A stretch of DNA of 64,000 nt from Gemmatimonas sp. (GCA_023910675.1 JAAVWC010000001.1:124001-188000), one strand, 5' to 3'; positions 9,301-17,863 are shown, numbered from the stretch's first letter. Made by a program: numbers and translations. Notes: a model not told the origin generated them from the sequence alone.

Positions 9301-10194
9301 GAGCGGCGGCGATGGCACAGCGATCGCGCGGTGGCGCTTGCGATGACCACGGCGGCGGCCGTCGCGCGTGCGCCGACACGTACACCACAGCGGTTGCCAA
9401 ATGGCAATGCCGGCTGGCGTGCCGACAAGACCTTTCGCATGAACACCGTGGAGGCGCTTGCCGACGGCACGATGATCGAGGCGACACCAGCGCTGCTGCC
9501 CACCGGGATCGCGATGTTCTGCGATCAGGAGGACATGCGTGCCTTCCGCGCGGAGTTCGCCATGCTCTACGATGCGGGTAACGGCGGCAGCGAAAACAGC
9601 GCGCAGAACGGCTTCTCCATGACCACCGCGGACACGGAAAGCGGACGGGCCTGTCGATTGCACACGCAGCGGTCAGCGATGAAGATGACCACCGTCGCCT
9701 TTCGCTTTGCTCCGGCCGACTTCCCAGAGCTTGCGTTGCGCGCCCGTGTCGACCGGGAGGTGACGGGAGTGGCCCCCGGCAAAGGCGGGAGTGGCAAGAA
9801 CGATGCGGCGCTCAAACTCTGGTATGTACTCCGCGACGAGCGACCGGCGAGCAAGGGGCGTCGTGTGCTCTTCGGATACACGTGGGCCGGAACCGACGCA
9901 CAGGGACGCACGCCGGCTGCCGACTCGCTCATGGAGAGTGGCGCCTCACGCCGACGCATCGGTTTCTCCGTGCTTCCCGAAGCGTGGGTCATGAACGTGG
10001 GTGGCCCCGCAGCACGAGGACAGTGGACCACCGTGACGCGAAACCTCGCCGCCGACATTCAGCGAGCGTATCCCAGCATTCCCCTCGCGTCGCTCCGCGT
10101 CATCGCCATCACGATCCAGAGCGACTCGGACGATTCACGCGGGGAGACCGACGTGCTGCTCGATTACCTCACCATGCGTCCGCGGAAACGCTGA
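6316..10194 (+). CDS. Secreted fusion: alkaline-phosphatase-superfamily domain + alpha/beta hydrolase + DUF3047-like domain
   Basis: A 1292-residue exported protein (signal-like N-terminus RLFARIGVAVATVIVVAAA). Residues about 50-430 look like the alkaline phosphatase/phosphodiesterase superfamily: DGLSFEAF near 57, PSMSHASW near 87 (site of the catalytic Ser/Thr) and ISDHGN near 235 (metal ligands). A linker/helical region runs to about 720. Residues 725-1000 look like a lipase/esterase: VVYAPGIFGELF, the nucleophile elbow GYSKGG with Ser808, a possible acid in ENDGVV near 927 and GDHIA near 951. The C-terminal 200 residues end in a DUF3047-like pattern (KLWYVL...GQWTTVTRNL...TIQSDSDDSRGETDV). 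The substrate is unknown; a combined phosphodiesterase/lipase on lipids is one possibility. The ATG at 6316 is chosen; a GTG at 6301 is also in frame. Confidence 0.65.
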   Translation: MRLFARIGVAVATVIVVAAASSPAPLTASSVRPPAHTPVTPPPRTDSMAKRTLIWAVDGLSFEAFAEARRRGLFSRFTFAGRHMAPYPSMSHASWTELTGARRLFGPRGTLRSVEANWFDLDEMRVADDPRQLFARQAGPFNYMRGFDWYFDPMVEPLMYFNGDRLVERELAEAERAVLDNFTGAHHVAFIGAADALAHTRLNGLHPYLRRLDAMMSRVLDSLAARGGAPVHSWIISDHGNAGAGAEGQPERRLKRVSLDATLRTAGLVRQDTGSLTRSNSVSIVTLALASMIDMYFADLGRRRSVANAAVRHPGVDLVTWLEVSNTDRRIVIVGADSGEAELRWRDDGAVSYTTITGNPLGIPAPLANVRGTAARWVPDTIMRQATEGGAYPDAAFRLVRSASKDVENAPDLIVNLRDGYCWAGTLGRYVQMVRTHGALSRRSTLGLVASTHDSLPPYLRSEEVLARTGVRERALFARALTQAPHDARLLAESLAVSPAQVATGRDDEHPDAAFLRRVRPLTLSAEYFDWGSLRALTTTLTSESTATAAHRRQFIRAQQAIQRAQVVNGVTRHIDTLLALGDGLPPAPDLTTRTVRRLLDDSEARLRTIPELSPLATLRRDLRTSERSREAPAEALRRALMAAWTVPFFVDAALDAPERDSIADPRDREFARAWHGGLRDSVRGRPARMLDDSTIVRRLFTELLAERALTRRVDGATVPLLYDAPLRDVTVVYAPGIFGELFDREIWQRALRSVRERLGVRIVNAGTDGRCSAHDNATMLLATLKRDTERRLSRGYPTPRYLIIGYSKGGVDASEALLRDHALAEQQVIALVTIATPHGGSPVAERADISDEFLRLTTATPRAATCDTTRAVESLWPANRAAFWSGDGARLPTLVPLYSLSLASDMRAAHPWMKITKRLGHFSEENDGVVAISASRFPSSIPSVHLGTVAGDHIAARSASTFPQESVLESVLLTLNELGAFEPTAADAWRHLVAERRRWHSDRAVALAMTTAAAVARAPTRTPQRLPNGNAGWRADKTFRMNTVEALADGTMIEATPALLPTGIAMFCDQEDMRAFRAEFAMLYDAGNGGSENSAQNGFSMTTADTESGRACRLHTQRSAMKMTTVAFRFAPADFPELALRARVDREVTGVAPGKGGSGKNDAALKLWYVLRDERPASKGRRVLFGYTWAGTDAQGRTPAADSLMESGASRRRIGFSVLPEAWVMNVGGPAARGQWTTVTRNLAADIQRAYPSIPLASLRVIAITIQSDSDDSRGETDVLLDYLTMRPRKR

Positions 10195-10200
10195 CGCACC

Positions 10201-13200
10201 TCACGTTACCCGGACCCGCCCGGTACGCTCCAGCTTTCCCCAGCCCGGCGCCCACCCCTTGAGGGCGGCGCGCATGGCCTTGAGCAGCGCCAGATACAAC
10301 ACCTGCCGGTAGGCAATGCGCTGCAGCGGCACGAGCAGCGCCTGCGACAGTCGCTCACCGGGCTCGAAGGCCACGCCAATCAGCGCCGTAATGGTATCGA
10401 CGGCCAGGAAGAAGAGATACAACAGTACCACGGGCTCGGCGTGCACCCACGCGGCGTGAGCGCCCAGCACCGGCGTCTCGACGACGAGTCGCGCCAGCGT
10501 GGCGAGCAGCGCGATGTCGGCGGCCGGCGCCAGCAACGGGAAGAGAAGCTGAAAGAGCCAGATGTTCGGGAGCCCGACAAGGCCAAGCGCACCGGTGCTG
10601 GAGCGCCCGAGGGCGGCCCGATGTTTCCAGGCACACTGCAGTGTGCCGAAGCTCCAGCGGAATCGCTGCTTGAGCAGCGCTTCGAACGATTCCGGTGCTT
10701 CGGTGAATGCTACCGCCTGATCGGCCAGCGCCACGCGATGGCCGCGGCGCAACAGCGTCAGCGTGAGATCCTGATCTTCGGCCAGCGTATCCGTGCGAAA
10801 GCCACCGGCATCGAGCACCGCTTGCCGACGCCATGCGCCAATGGCTCCGGGCACCACAGTGATGCAATTCAGCATCACGAACGCGCGGCGATCGAGATTC
10901 TGACTGGTGACATACTCCACGGCCTGCCAGCGAGTGACCAGGTTCACGCGATTGCCGACTTTCGCATTGCCGGCGACCGCACCCACGCGCGCATCGGCGA
11001 GCGGACGGACCAGGTGCGTGATGGCATCGGGCGCGAGCAAGGTATCCGCATCGATGACGACGATAACCGCACCATTGGCGAGCGTCATGCCGTAGTTGAG
11101 TGCGGCCGCCTTTCCACCATTCACATGATGAACGACGCGCAGCCGCTCATCGCTGGCCGCGGCGGTGGCCGCGTCGCGGGTATCGTCACTCGACCCATCA
11201 TCCACCACGATGACTTCGAAGTGCGGATACGGCTGGGCAAGCACCGAGCGCACCGTGCGACCAATGACCCGCCCTTCGTTGTACGCGGGGATCACGACCG
11301 ATACGAGCGGATGATACTCCGCATCTTCGGCCCGACGGCCATAGCGCGGACGGGCAAAGCGTGGCACGAAGCGCTGCAAGCCGGCGAGCCCGCCAATGGC
11401 GATGAGGCGCAGCACGCCGAGGACCAGCGCGAGCAGGAACGTGCCGCCGAGGAGGGTTTCGCCCACGTTGACGATACGAACCGCCGCCATCGTCATGACA
11501 CGCTGCGTGAACTCGTTGTCGGGGGCCGTCGGCGTCCCCGCTTGTGGCGCGCCGTCGAGCAATCCTGCCACGGTGGTCGGTTCGTACCCCCGCGCGCGCA
11601 GCGAATCGATGAGTGGGCCCAGCGCCGCGATGGTCGATGCGCGGTCACCGCCGGCATCGTGCAGCAGCACAATGCGACCGTTCTTGCGCTCGAGCGCCGA
11701 CAGCGCGTTCGCGATGATCTTCTGGGGATCGGTTTCGAACCAGTCCTTCGTATCGATCTCGAGACCGGCCACGCGATAGCCCAACTCGTTGGCGATAGCC
11801 ATCGGGCGGAGACGATCCTCTGTGGCGGGACGCGCGTCACCGATATACGGCGGGCGGAAGAGCAGCGGACGATGCCCCGTGACCGCCTCGATCACACGCC
11901 CCGTGGCCGCAAGCTCCATGCGCACGGCCGCCGTACTCAGCTGCGCAAAATCGGGATGGCTCCACGAGTGATTGCCGATCTCGTGCCCTTCCTCCACGAT
12001 ACGACGGGCGAGTTCGGGCAGATGCTGCACCTGACGCCCCACGACGAAGAAACTCGCCACAGCATGCCGTGAGGCGAGCGTGTCGAGAATGGGGCCCGTG
12101 AACTGCTCGTCGGGGCCGTCGTCGAAGGTGAGCGCCACGCGCTTGCTCTGGCCGCCGCCACGCGACACGAGATAGCCCCCCGCAGGCTTGAGCAGGCGCT
12201 GTCCCTCGACGAAGCCTGCGGCATCGACGCGTACCGCACGCAACCCGGTGCCGCGGTGGCCCTCTACCGCCAGCACCTCGCCATCACCGACAATCACCGA
12301 TACGCCATCGTTGGGGAGCGCGCGCAGTGAATCGGGGGTGCCGATAAGCCCTTCGCGGCCGAGCACACGCCAGAGCGTCGCGTCTTCGCCACCAAGACGC
12401 CAGAGCGCCATACCCGCCACGCCGGTGGCGCTCGCCATGCGCAGCTGATTCCAGGTGGTACTGGCATCGAGGTACCACACCGTGTGCGTGGTGCCCTGCG
12501 CGTCGCGCCAGGTGGCATACGGGTTGCGCGTGTTGGCATCGAACCACGGGCCTCCACTGGCCGAACGCCCGAGCGCCATGGCTTCGCTGACGCTGATCGT
12601 GGCCCCTTCCGGGCGATCGCTGCGCCAGTGATACCCGTACTGGCCAAGACCCACCAACAGCTTCTGCGCCGGGATGGCATCGAGCACCACATCCAGACGC
12701 TCCGCAAACCACGATGCACTGGCAATGGCGCCGGCGTCGTTCGCCTCGGACGTTTCGTCGTACAACATGGGAATGACGTAGTCGAGCGCCGCGCCATACT
12801 GTGCGAGCGGATACTGATCTTCGACACTCACCGGAATGGCGGCAGACACGACCGCATCGAGCGGACGCAGCGCGGCGCGCAGTTCGGTGATGAACGCCAG
12901 CACCTGCGGATGCGCCGACTGCGGCACGAGTTCGAAGTCGACCGTCACCCCTTGCAGTCCGAATTGCTCGACGGCCTGCACCATGCGCTGCACGGCGCGC
13001 GTACGCGATGCGGCCGTGCCAACGACGGCGGTGACCAGCGTCGAGTCGAAGCCCGAGGCCCCGAAGTTCGTGAGCATGAGGTGCACGTCGGCATCGTGCG
13101 CACGGGCATCGTCGAGCAGGTCCTCATTGAGCGCAACGGAAATCTCGTCGCGCTTTCCGCGTCCGATGAACGCGCCTTCAACAATGACCCAATCGAGCTT

Positions 13201-13560
13201 GGCGCCGTATCGCTTGACCGCAGCACGACTGGCCGGGTCCCACTGCACGGCAAACCCGGCAATGATGGGGTCCGACACCGGCGTTCCGACATGCCCCGAG
13301 ACCGGCATTGGCGCACACCCGCGCGACGGGCATGACGGCGCCACCGCACCGCCGGCGCGTGCGGCCCGGGCCGAACGCAGGACCGCGCGGCCGCCGGCGG
13401 CGCTGCCAATGGGTAACGGCTCGACGACCGGTGGGTTGAGCACACCGATCGCCACCGAACCGCCCACCAGCGCCGCCAGCGCGCCGACGGCAACGAGCAC
13501 GGAGCGCACCGTTCGGCTGCGCCGTCCGGAGGGGTCGTGAAATACAGGTCGAAGGGACAC
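10201..13560 (-). CDS. GH18 hydrolase - polysaccharide deacetylase - GT2 glycosyltransferase fusion
   Basis: A 1119-residue envelope protein with three carbohydrate enzymes in one chain. After an N-terminal membrane anchor (about 20-40), residues 85-400 are a GH18 (TIM barrel) domain with VTVDFE (catalytic Glu210). Residues 470-690 are a NodB/CE4 deacetylase: TFDDGPD (Asp480/481), NHSWSH (His531, His535) and LLHDAGG. Membrane segments near 710-730 lead to a processive GT2: DDGSSDDT near 787, EDQDL near 928 and QRFRW near 965, then several C-terminal membrane helices. This is the set needed to make, deacetylate and trim an exported beta-linked N-acetylhexosamine polymer, as in poly-N-acetylglucosamine systems. 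The start is inferred as the GTG at 13558-13560; the frame stays open far upstream in the antisense of the GMC gene. Confidence 0.88.
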   Translation of the reverse strand: MSLRPVFHDPSGRRSRTVRSVLVAVGALAALVGGSVAIGVLNPPVVEPLPIGSAAGGRAVLRSARAARAGGAVAPSCPSRGCAPMPVSGHVGTPVSDPIIAGFAVQWDPASRAAVKRYGAKLDWVIVEGAFIGRGKRDEISVALNEDLLDDARAHDADVHLMLTNFGASGFDSTLVTAVVGTAASRTRAVQRMVQAVEQFGLQGVTVDFELVPQSAHPQVLAFITELRAALRPLDAVVSAAIPVSVEDQYPLAQYGAALDYVIPMLYDETSEANDAGAIASASWFAERLDVVLDAIPAQKLLVGLGQYGYHWRSDRPEGATISVSEAMALGRSASGGPWFDANTRNPYATWRDAQGTTHTVWYLDASTTWNQLRMASATGVAGMALWRLGGEDATLWRVLGREGLIGTPDSLRALPNDGVSVIVGDGEVLAVEGHRGTGLRAVRVDAAGFVEGQRLLKPAGGYLVSRGGGQSKRVALTFDDGPDEQFTGPILDTLASRHAVASFFVVGRQVQHLPELARRIVEEGHEIGNHSWSHPDFAQLSTAAVRMELAATGRVIEAVTGHRPLLFRPPYIGDARPATEDRLRPMAIANELGYRVAGLEIDTKDWFETDPQKIIANALSALERKNGRIVLLHDAGGDRASTIAALGPLIDSLRARGYEPTTVAGLLDGAPQAGTPTAPDNEFTQRVMTMAAVRIVNVGETLLGGTFLLALVLGVLRLIAIGGLAGLQRFVPRFARPRYGRRAEDAEYHPLVSVVIPAYNEGRVIGRTVRSVLAQPYPHFEVIVVDDGSSDDTRDAATAAASDERLRVVHHVNGGKAAALNYGMTLANGAVIVVIDADTLLAPDAITHLVRPLADARVGAVAGNAKVGNRVNLVTRWQAVEYVTSQNLDRRAFVMLNCITVVPGAIGAWRRQAVLDAGGFRTDTLAEDQDLTLTLLRRGHRVALADQAVAFTEAPESFEALLKQRFRWSFGTLQCAWKHRAALGRSSTGALGLVGLPNIWLFQLLFPLLAPAADIALLATLARLVVETPVLGAHAAWVHAEPVVLLYLFFLAVDTITALIGVAFEPGERLSQALLVPLQRIAYRQVLYLALLKAMRAALKGWAPGWGKLERTGRVRVT

Positions 13561-13674
13561 GCTGGGAGCATCGGTCGCCGCAGTCTGCTCCTGAATCTCG
13601 TCCCAGCAGAAATCCCCGGGTTGTGTGGGCGACGGCCGCTTGTGAGGCTCGTGCGGCCGACGTACGTTGGCCCG

Positions 13675-14055
13675 ATGCAACGCCGTACGTTCCTCTCCGC
13701 ATCGGCGGCCACGGCCGGCGCCGCCCTGCTCGCCGGACTTTCCGGCTGTTGGAATGCGCCGCGCTACACCAGAGAGACCCTCGGCACCCCGGCGTTGCTC
13801 GCCTCCATGGGGCACGACCGCATCGTGCGGATTGGCCGAGTCTATCTGGAGATGACGCCGGCGGAACGCACGGCCGATTCGCTGCGCGACGGCATCCTGG
13901 ACATCGCCACCCCGTGGCCGTGGAGCTCCGCCCCACCGCTGGACGCACTGGTCGCGGCAGACTTCGAGCAGAACCGTACCGTCTTCGTCGACGGATGGAT
14001 GTTGTCGGCGGCCGAAGCGCGCCAGTGTGCCCTCTACGCCCTCGCGCACAGCTGA
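13675..14055 (+). CDS. Tat/lipoprotein small subunit paired with a GMC oxidoreductase
   Basis: A 126-residue exported protein. It begins MQRRTFLSASAATAGAALLAG with twin arginines and then LSGC, a lipobox, so it looks like a Tat-exported lipoprotein anchored at Cys24 or so. The mature part is short and partly helical (TPAERTADSLRDGIL). It is 6 bases upstream of the GMC oxidoreductase, which lacks its own signal; the two probably form a complex, like gluconate/fructose-dehydrogenase-type small and large subunits, with the small one bringing the flavoprotein out by hitchhiking. That partnership is an inference from order and signals. Confidence 0.7.
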   Translation: MQRRTFLSASAATAGAALLAGLSGCWNAPRYTRETLGTPALLASMGHDRIVRIGRVYLEMTPAERTADSLRDGILDIATPWPWSSAPPLDALVAADFEQNRTVFVDGWMLSAAEARQCALYALAHS

Positions 14056-14061
14056 CGGCCC

Positions 14062-15609
14062 GTGCATACCGACGCGAGAACACTGCCGGCTGGCCACACG
14101 CTCGACGGCGACGTCTGCATCGTTGGTGCCGGCGCTGCCGGCATTGCACTCGCCCTCGATTTCATTGGCCGGACGGAACGCGTCATTCTCCTCGAAGGCG
14201 GCGGGTTCGATCGCGAAGACGCGCTGCAGTCGCTCTATCGCGGTGAGATCGTGGGACGGCCGTACTATCCGCTCGAAGCCGCGCGCTTGCACTACTTCGG
14301 TGGCACCACCGGGCATTGGGGTGGCTACTGTTCCCCGCTCGACGACATCGATTTCGAGGCGCGGCCGTGGGTGCCGGAGAGCGGCTGGCCCATTTCGCGG
14401 GCGATACTCGATCCGTTCTATGCGCGCGCGCATCCACTGCTCGATCTGGGGCCGTACGCGTACGACGTTCCGCATTGGCAGCAACGGGATGCGCGTCGCG
14501 AATTGCTCCCGCTCGACCGCACCGTGCTGCAGGAGAAGCTCTGGCAATTCAGCGCGCCGACGCGCTTCGGCAGCAAGTTCCACGACCCCATCGTCCAGTC
14601 GCCCAATGTCCATCTGTACACGCATGCCAATGTCGTGCAGGTGGTAGCCAACGAAGCAGCCAGCGCCATTGAGGCGGTCACGGTTCGACACTTCGATGGA
14701 CGCGAGTTTACCGTGCGCGCGAAATGGTTCGTGCTGGCGTGCAGCACCATGCAGAATGTGCGACTGCTGCTTGCCTCGAATGCGCGCGCCGCGGCCGGCC
14801 TGGGAAATCAGCACGATCAGGTCGGTCGTTGCTTCATGGAGCACATCGAGATGCCCGGGGGCATGGCACACCTGACGCGGGCGCAGTCGATGTATCTGTA
14901 CGCGCACGACTTTGGCGTCACCACCGCACGTGCCGAATTGCGACTGACGGACGCGCAACAGCGCGATCATCAGGTCCTCAACGCCACTGTCGCGCTCGAA
15001 GCGCCACCGGAACAGGGCGAAGCCAAGAGCACCTTCGAGTTGGAACCGCCGGACGTTGTCGAGGGCTTCCGCCGCGATACCCGCGACAGTCTGCCGTCTG
15101 ACTACCGGAGCGCGGAAGGCGCTCACGACGCTGCGAGTATCAAGGCGCGGCCGACGTTTTCCCTGATGATCCGACAGGAGCAAGCCCCCAACCCCGCCTC
15201 GCGTGTCACCATTGGCCGCGACGTCGACGCGTTGGGAGTGCCGCGTGTGCGCTTCGATTGGCAGCTGACGCCGCTCGACAAGCGCTCCATTCGCACGCTG
15301 TACACGAATGTCGGTCGCGAGTTTGGCCGCCTGGGTCTTGGCCGCGTGCAACTGCGCGATTGGTTGCTGCAAGACGATACCCACTGGCCCGCGCTGGTGA
15401 GCGGTGGGTGGCATGACATTGGAGGGACACGCATGCATGCCGATCCCCGTCGCGGAGTGGTCGATGCGGAGTGCCGCGTGCACGGACTCGCCAATCTCTT
15501 TTTGGCCGGTGCCGGCGTCTTCACGACGGCCGGTGCGGCCAACCCCACATTGACGATCGTCGCCCTCGCCTTGCGACTTGGCGATCACTTGCGGGCACGC
15601 GCCGTATGA
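14062..15609 (+). CDS. GMC family FAD-dependent oxidoreductase
   Basis: A 515-residue flavoprotein. The N-terminal dinucleotide-binding motif is VCIVGAGAAGIALAL (about 19-33), followed by LLEGGG and the GMC motif GGTTGHWGG near 96-104. The C-terminus has the typical closing block GGWHDIGGTRM...LFLAGAGVFTTAGAANPTLTIVALALRLGDHL, containing the catalytic His and the Asn of GMC enzymes. It oxidises an alcohol or sugar of unknown identity. The GTG at 14062 is chosen because it lies just behind the small-subunit stop; the gene's TGA overlaps the next gene's ATG (ATGA at 15606-15609). Confidence 0.88.
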   Translation: MHTDARTLPAGHTLDGDVCIVGAGAAGIALALDFIGRTERVILLEGGGFDREDALQSLYRGEIVGRPYYPLEAARLHYFGGTTGHWGGYCSPLDDIDFEARPWVPESGWPISRAILDPFYARAHPLLDLGPYAYDVPHWQQRDARRELLPLDRTVLQEKLWQFSAPTRFGSKFHDPIVQSPNVHLYTHANVVQVVANEAASAIEAVTVRHFDGREFTVRAKWFVLACSTMQNVRLLLASNARAAAGLGNQHDQVGRCFMEHIEMPGGMAHLTRAQSMYLYAHDFGVTTARAELRLTDAQQRDHQVLNATVALEAPPEQGEAKSTFELEPPDVVEGFRRDTRDSLPSDYRSAEGAHDAASIKARPTFSLMIRQEQAPNPASRVTIGRDVDALGVPRVRFDWQLTPLDKRSIRTLYTNVGREFGRLGLGRVQLRDWLLQDDTHWPALVSGGWHDIGGTRMHADPRRGVVDAECRVHGLANLFLAGAGVFTTAGAANPTLTIVALALRLGDHLRARAV

Positions 15610-16244
15610 TCACGCTGCGTTCCGTCAATGTCGGCACGCTCCAGGCGTTATCGCCCGACACGCCACGCAAGCGCTCCGGCATCTACAAACACGCGATCGC
15701 CAGCAGCGTCGAGGTGACACCGCTTGGCCTCGTTGGCGACCGCGTAGGCAACCTCACGCACCACGGCGGACCGGATCAGGCGGTCTATCTGTACAGCGAG
15801 TCCGACTATGCCTGGTGGGACGCCCGCGGCGTCGCCCCCACGCACTCCGGCAGCTTCGGCGAGAATCTCACGCTGTCGGAATGGTGGCCCGACGTTCGCG
15901 TTGGCGATCGTGTCACGATCGGCTCAGTGTTGCTCGAACTCACCGGACCGCGTATTCCGTGCGGCACGCTCGCGACCCGCATGGCCGACCCGCAGTTCGT
16001 CAAACGCTTCCGCGACGCTGAGCGCTGCGGCGCCTATGCGCGCGTGCTGCAGCGTGGCACCGTGAGCGCCGGCATGGCGGTAACGCTCGAGCGCGCCCCG
16101 TCAGATTTTCCAACCATGCTCGAGCTGTATCGCGCGTGGTATGCCACCCCGAAGCCGCTGCCGCTGCTTCGGCATGCGCTGGAGACGCCAATTGGCAGCC
16201 GCCTGCGCGCGCAATGCGAGCGATGGTTGAACGGACCGCCCTGA
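15606..16244 (+). CDS. MOSC domain protein (YiiM-like)
   Basis: A 212-residue cytoplasmic protein of the MOSC (molybdenum cofactor sulfurase C-terminal) superfamily. YiiM-type signs are the start in ITLRSVNVGTLQ, GDRVGNLTHHGGPDQAVYLY (about 44-64), FGENLT and RIPCGT with the conserved cysteine near residue 120, then a helical C-terminal extension. YiiM homologues handle molybdenum-cofactor-dependent reduction of N-hydroxylated compounds. It is translationally coupled to the GMC gene by a four-base overlap, which is an unusual partner. Confidence 0.85.
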   Translation: MITLRSVNVGTLQALSPDTPRKRSGIYKHAIASSVEVTPLGLVGDRVGNLTHHGGPDQAVYLYSESDYAWWDARGVAPTHSGSFGENLTLSEWWPDVRVGDRVTIGSVLLELTGPRIPCGTLATRMADPQFVKRFRDAERCGAYARVLQRGTVSAGMAVTLERAPSDFPTMLELYRAWYATPKPLPLLRHALETPIGSRLRAQCERWLNGPP

Positions 16245-16344
16245 AGGAGTGGGACGAGCCGTTGTCGAGGACTGGCCTCGTTCCGGGGGGATCGGTAGCT
16301 TTCTGGTAGGCGGTTCACGAACAGCCCCTTTGCCACCAATTGCC

Positions 16345-17820
16345 ATGCGCTCTCTCATTGGCCCAGCTGCGGCTGGTCTGGTCGTCGCAGGATTGCTCGC
16401 GCACGCCGCGCAGGCACAGCCCATGTACGCGGCTCACACGGGCGTGCCGCCTGTGCGCACGCCGCAAGGGATGCGCGTCACCGGTCAGGTGCACGACAGC
16501 ATCACCGGCTTCCCCCTGCGACGCGCTGTCGTTCAACTCGTCGACCTATCGGGGAGCGAAGGCGGACGTATGGCGCTCACCGACTCGCTGGGCCATTACG
16601 CGTTCACCGATGTGCCCACCGGCCGCTACACGCTGGGCTTTCATCACACGGTGCTCGACTCGTTGGGGCTCGAACCGCTCACACGTACCATCGACGTCGC
16701 GCGCAACCTCGATGCGGCCGATCTCGCCGTGCCGTCGGCGGTCGGCATTCGTTCGGCGGTATGCGGCGCACCCTCCGCGAACAACCCCGGGACGCTCCTC
16801 ATGGGATTCGTGCGCGATGCGGCCACGGGCAACGCGCTCCCCAACGCCACCGTGACGGTGGAGTGGTTGGAATACCAGCTTGGCAAAGGACGCATGGCAC
16901 CACGCATCGTCCGCCGGCGAACGACCGCAGGCAGTAACGGATGGTACGGCGTCTGCAACATTCCGCGCGAGGGTTTTGTGCAGGTCGCCGCGCGCAGCAA
17001 CAGCGACAGCACGGATCACGTGGAGTTCGAAGTCGCCGCAGATGCGCTGCAGCGCCGTGAACTGTTCGTCGGGCGCAGCATCACCACGACGACGACGAGC
17101 AGCGGCACTGGCGACAGCGCCGTCGTCCGTGTGCTTCGGACCGGATCGACGCGATTTGCCGGTGTCGTTCGACGCGATGGCAACGGACGACCGCTCGAAA
17201 ACGCCACCGTGCAGATCGTCAATGGACCGACGACGCGTACGAACGCGAACGGGGAGTTCTTCTTCGACAACGCGCCGGCGGGTACGCGCCTGCTCGATGT
17301 GCGCGCGGTCGGATTCTACCCCCAGCGCACGACCGTAAATGTCCTCGACGACGCCCCCGCGTTCAGCGCGTCGCTGCGCACGTTTCGCTCGGTCCTCGAC
17401 ACCGTGAAGGTGCTGGCGAACTATGAACGGTTTTCGTTGCTCAAGGAATTCCAGCAGCGCGTGCGTAGCGGTGTTGGCCGCTACATCACCGAAGAGATGA
17501 TTGCGCGACGCAACCCGGTCATGGTCTCCGAGCTGTTCTGGATCATTCCGGGCGTCTACGTGGAGCGTGGGGGCGGCCTCGATCAGGAAATCTCGATGCG
17601 TGGCATCTTCTCGCCACGCTGCTCGCCGGCGTTGTTCCTCAACGGGTTCCCGCTGCAGATGCCGGACATGGGTGGTGTGCCGCTGTCCGCCGCTGAACTC
17701 GATGCGGTCGTTCGCCCCAAAGACCTGCTCGGCGTTGAGATCTACACACAGGGCCAGGTGCCCGCGCAGTTCGGTGCCGGCATGACCGGATGCGGTGCGA
17801 TCGCCTTCTGGACTAAATAG
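16345..17820 (+). CDS. Secreted CarboxypepD_reg-like protein ending in a TonB plug-like domain, no barrel
   Basis: A 491-residue protein with a signal peptide (RSLIGPAAAGLVVAGLLAHAAQAQ). Three carboxypeptidase-regulatory-like beta-sandwich repeats follow: about 45-120 (TGQVHDSITGFPLRRAVVQL), about 150-250, and 275-360 (FAGVVRRDGNGRPLENATVQI). The last 110 residues, ELFWIIPGVYVERGGG...QEISMRG...LFLNGFPL...VEIYTQGQVPAQFG, look like the plug of a TonB-dependent receptor, but the chain stops where the beta-barrel should begin. The stop is followed at once by a hairpin, so this looks like a natural short form, not a truncated receptor. The role is unknown; it may bind a ligand or modulate a receptor. 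Confidence 0.75.
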   Translation: MRSLIGPAAAGLVVAGLLAHAAQAQPMYAAHTGVPPVRTPQGMRVTGQVHDSITGFPLRRAVVQLVDLSGSEGGRMALTDSLGHYAFTDVPTGRYTLGFHHTVLDSLGLEPLTRTIDVARNLDAADLAVPSAVGIRSAVCGAPSANNPGTLLMGFVRDAATGNALPNATVTVEWLEYQLGKGRMAPRIVRRRTTAGSNGWYGVCNIPREGFVQVAARSNSDSTDHVEFEVAADALQRRELFVGRSITTTTTSSGTGDSAVVRVLRTGSTRFAGVVRRDGNGRPLENATVQIVNGPTTRTNANGEFFFDNAPAGTRLLDVRAVGFYPQRTTVNVLDDAPAFSASLRTFRSVLDTVKVLANYERFSLLKEFQQRVRSGVGRYITEEMIARRNPVMVSELFWIIPGVYVERGGGLDQEISMRGIFSPRCSPALFLNGFPLQMPDMGGVPLSAAELDAVVRPKDLLGVEIYTQGQVPAQFGAGMTGCGAIAFWTK

Positions 17821-17831
17821 TGTTGCGGCAG

Positions 17832-17863
17832 TCCCGCTCGTCAGCGATGGCCGACGAGCGGGA
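17832..17863. terminator. Bidirectional hairpin between convergent genes
   Basis: Perfect 11-base arms (TCCCGCTCGTC at 17832-17842; its complement at 17853-17863) around a 10-base loop. It lies 11 bases after the plug-like gene stop and overlaps the last codons of the convergent transporter gene. There is no T tract on either side, so termination is inferred from position and stem strength. Confidence 0.45.

Noticed and set aside
13561-15588. Upstream extension of the GH18-CE4-GT2 frame by 676 codons
   Set aside because: It lies antisense to the GMC oxidoreductase and its small subunit, which have clear motifs. The membrane anchor marks the real N-terminus near 13560.
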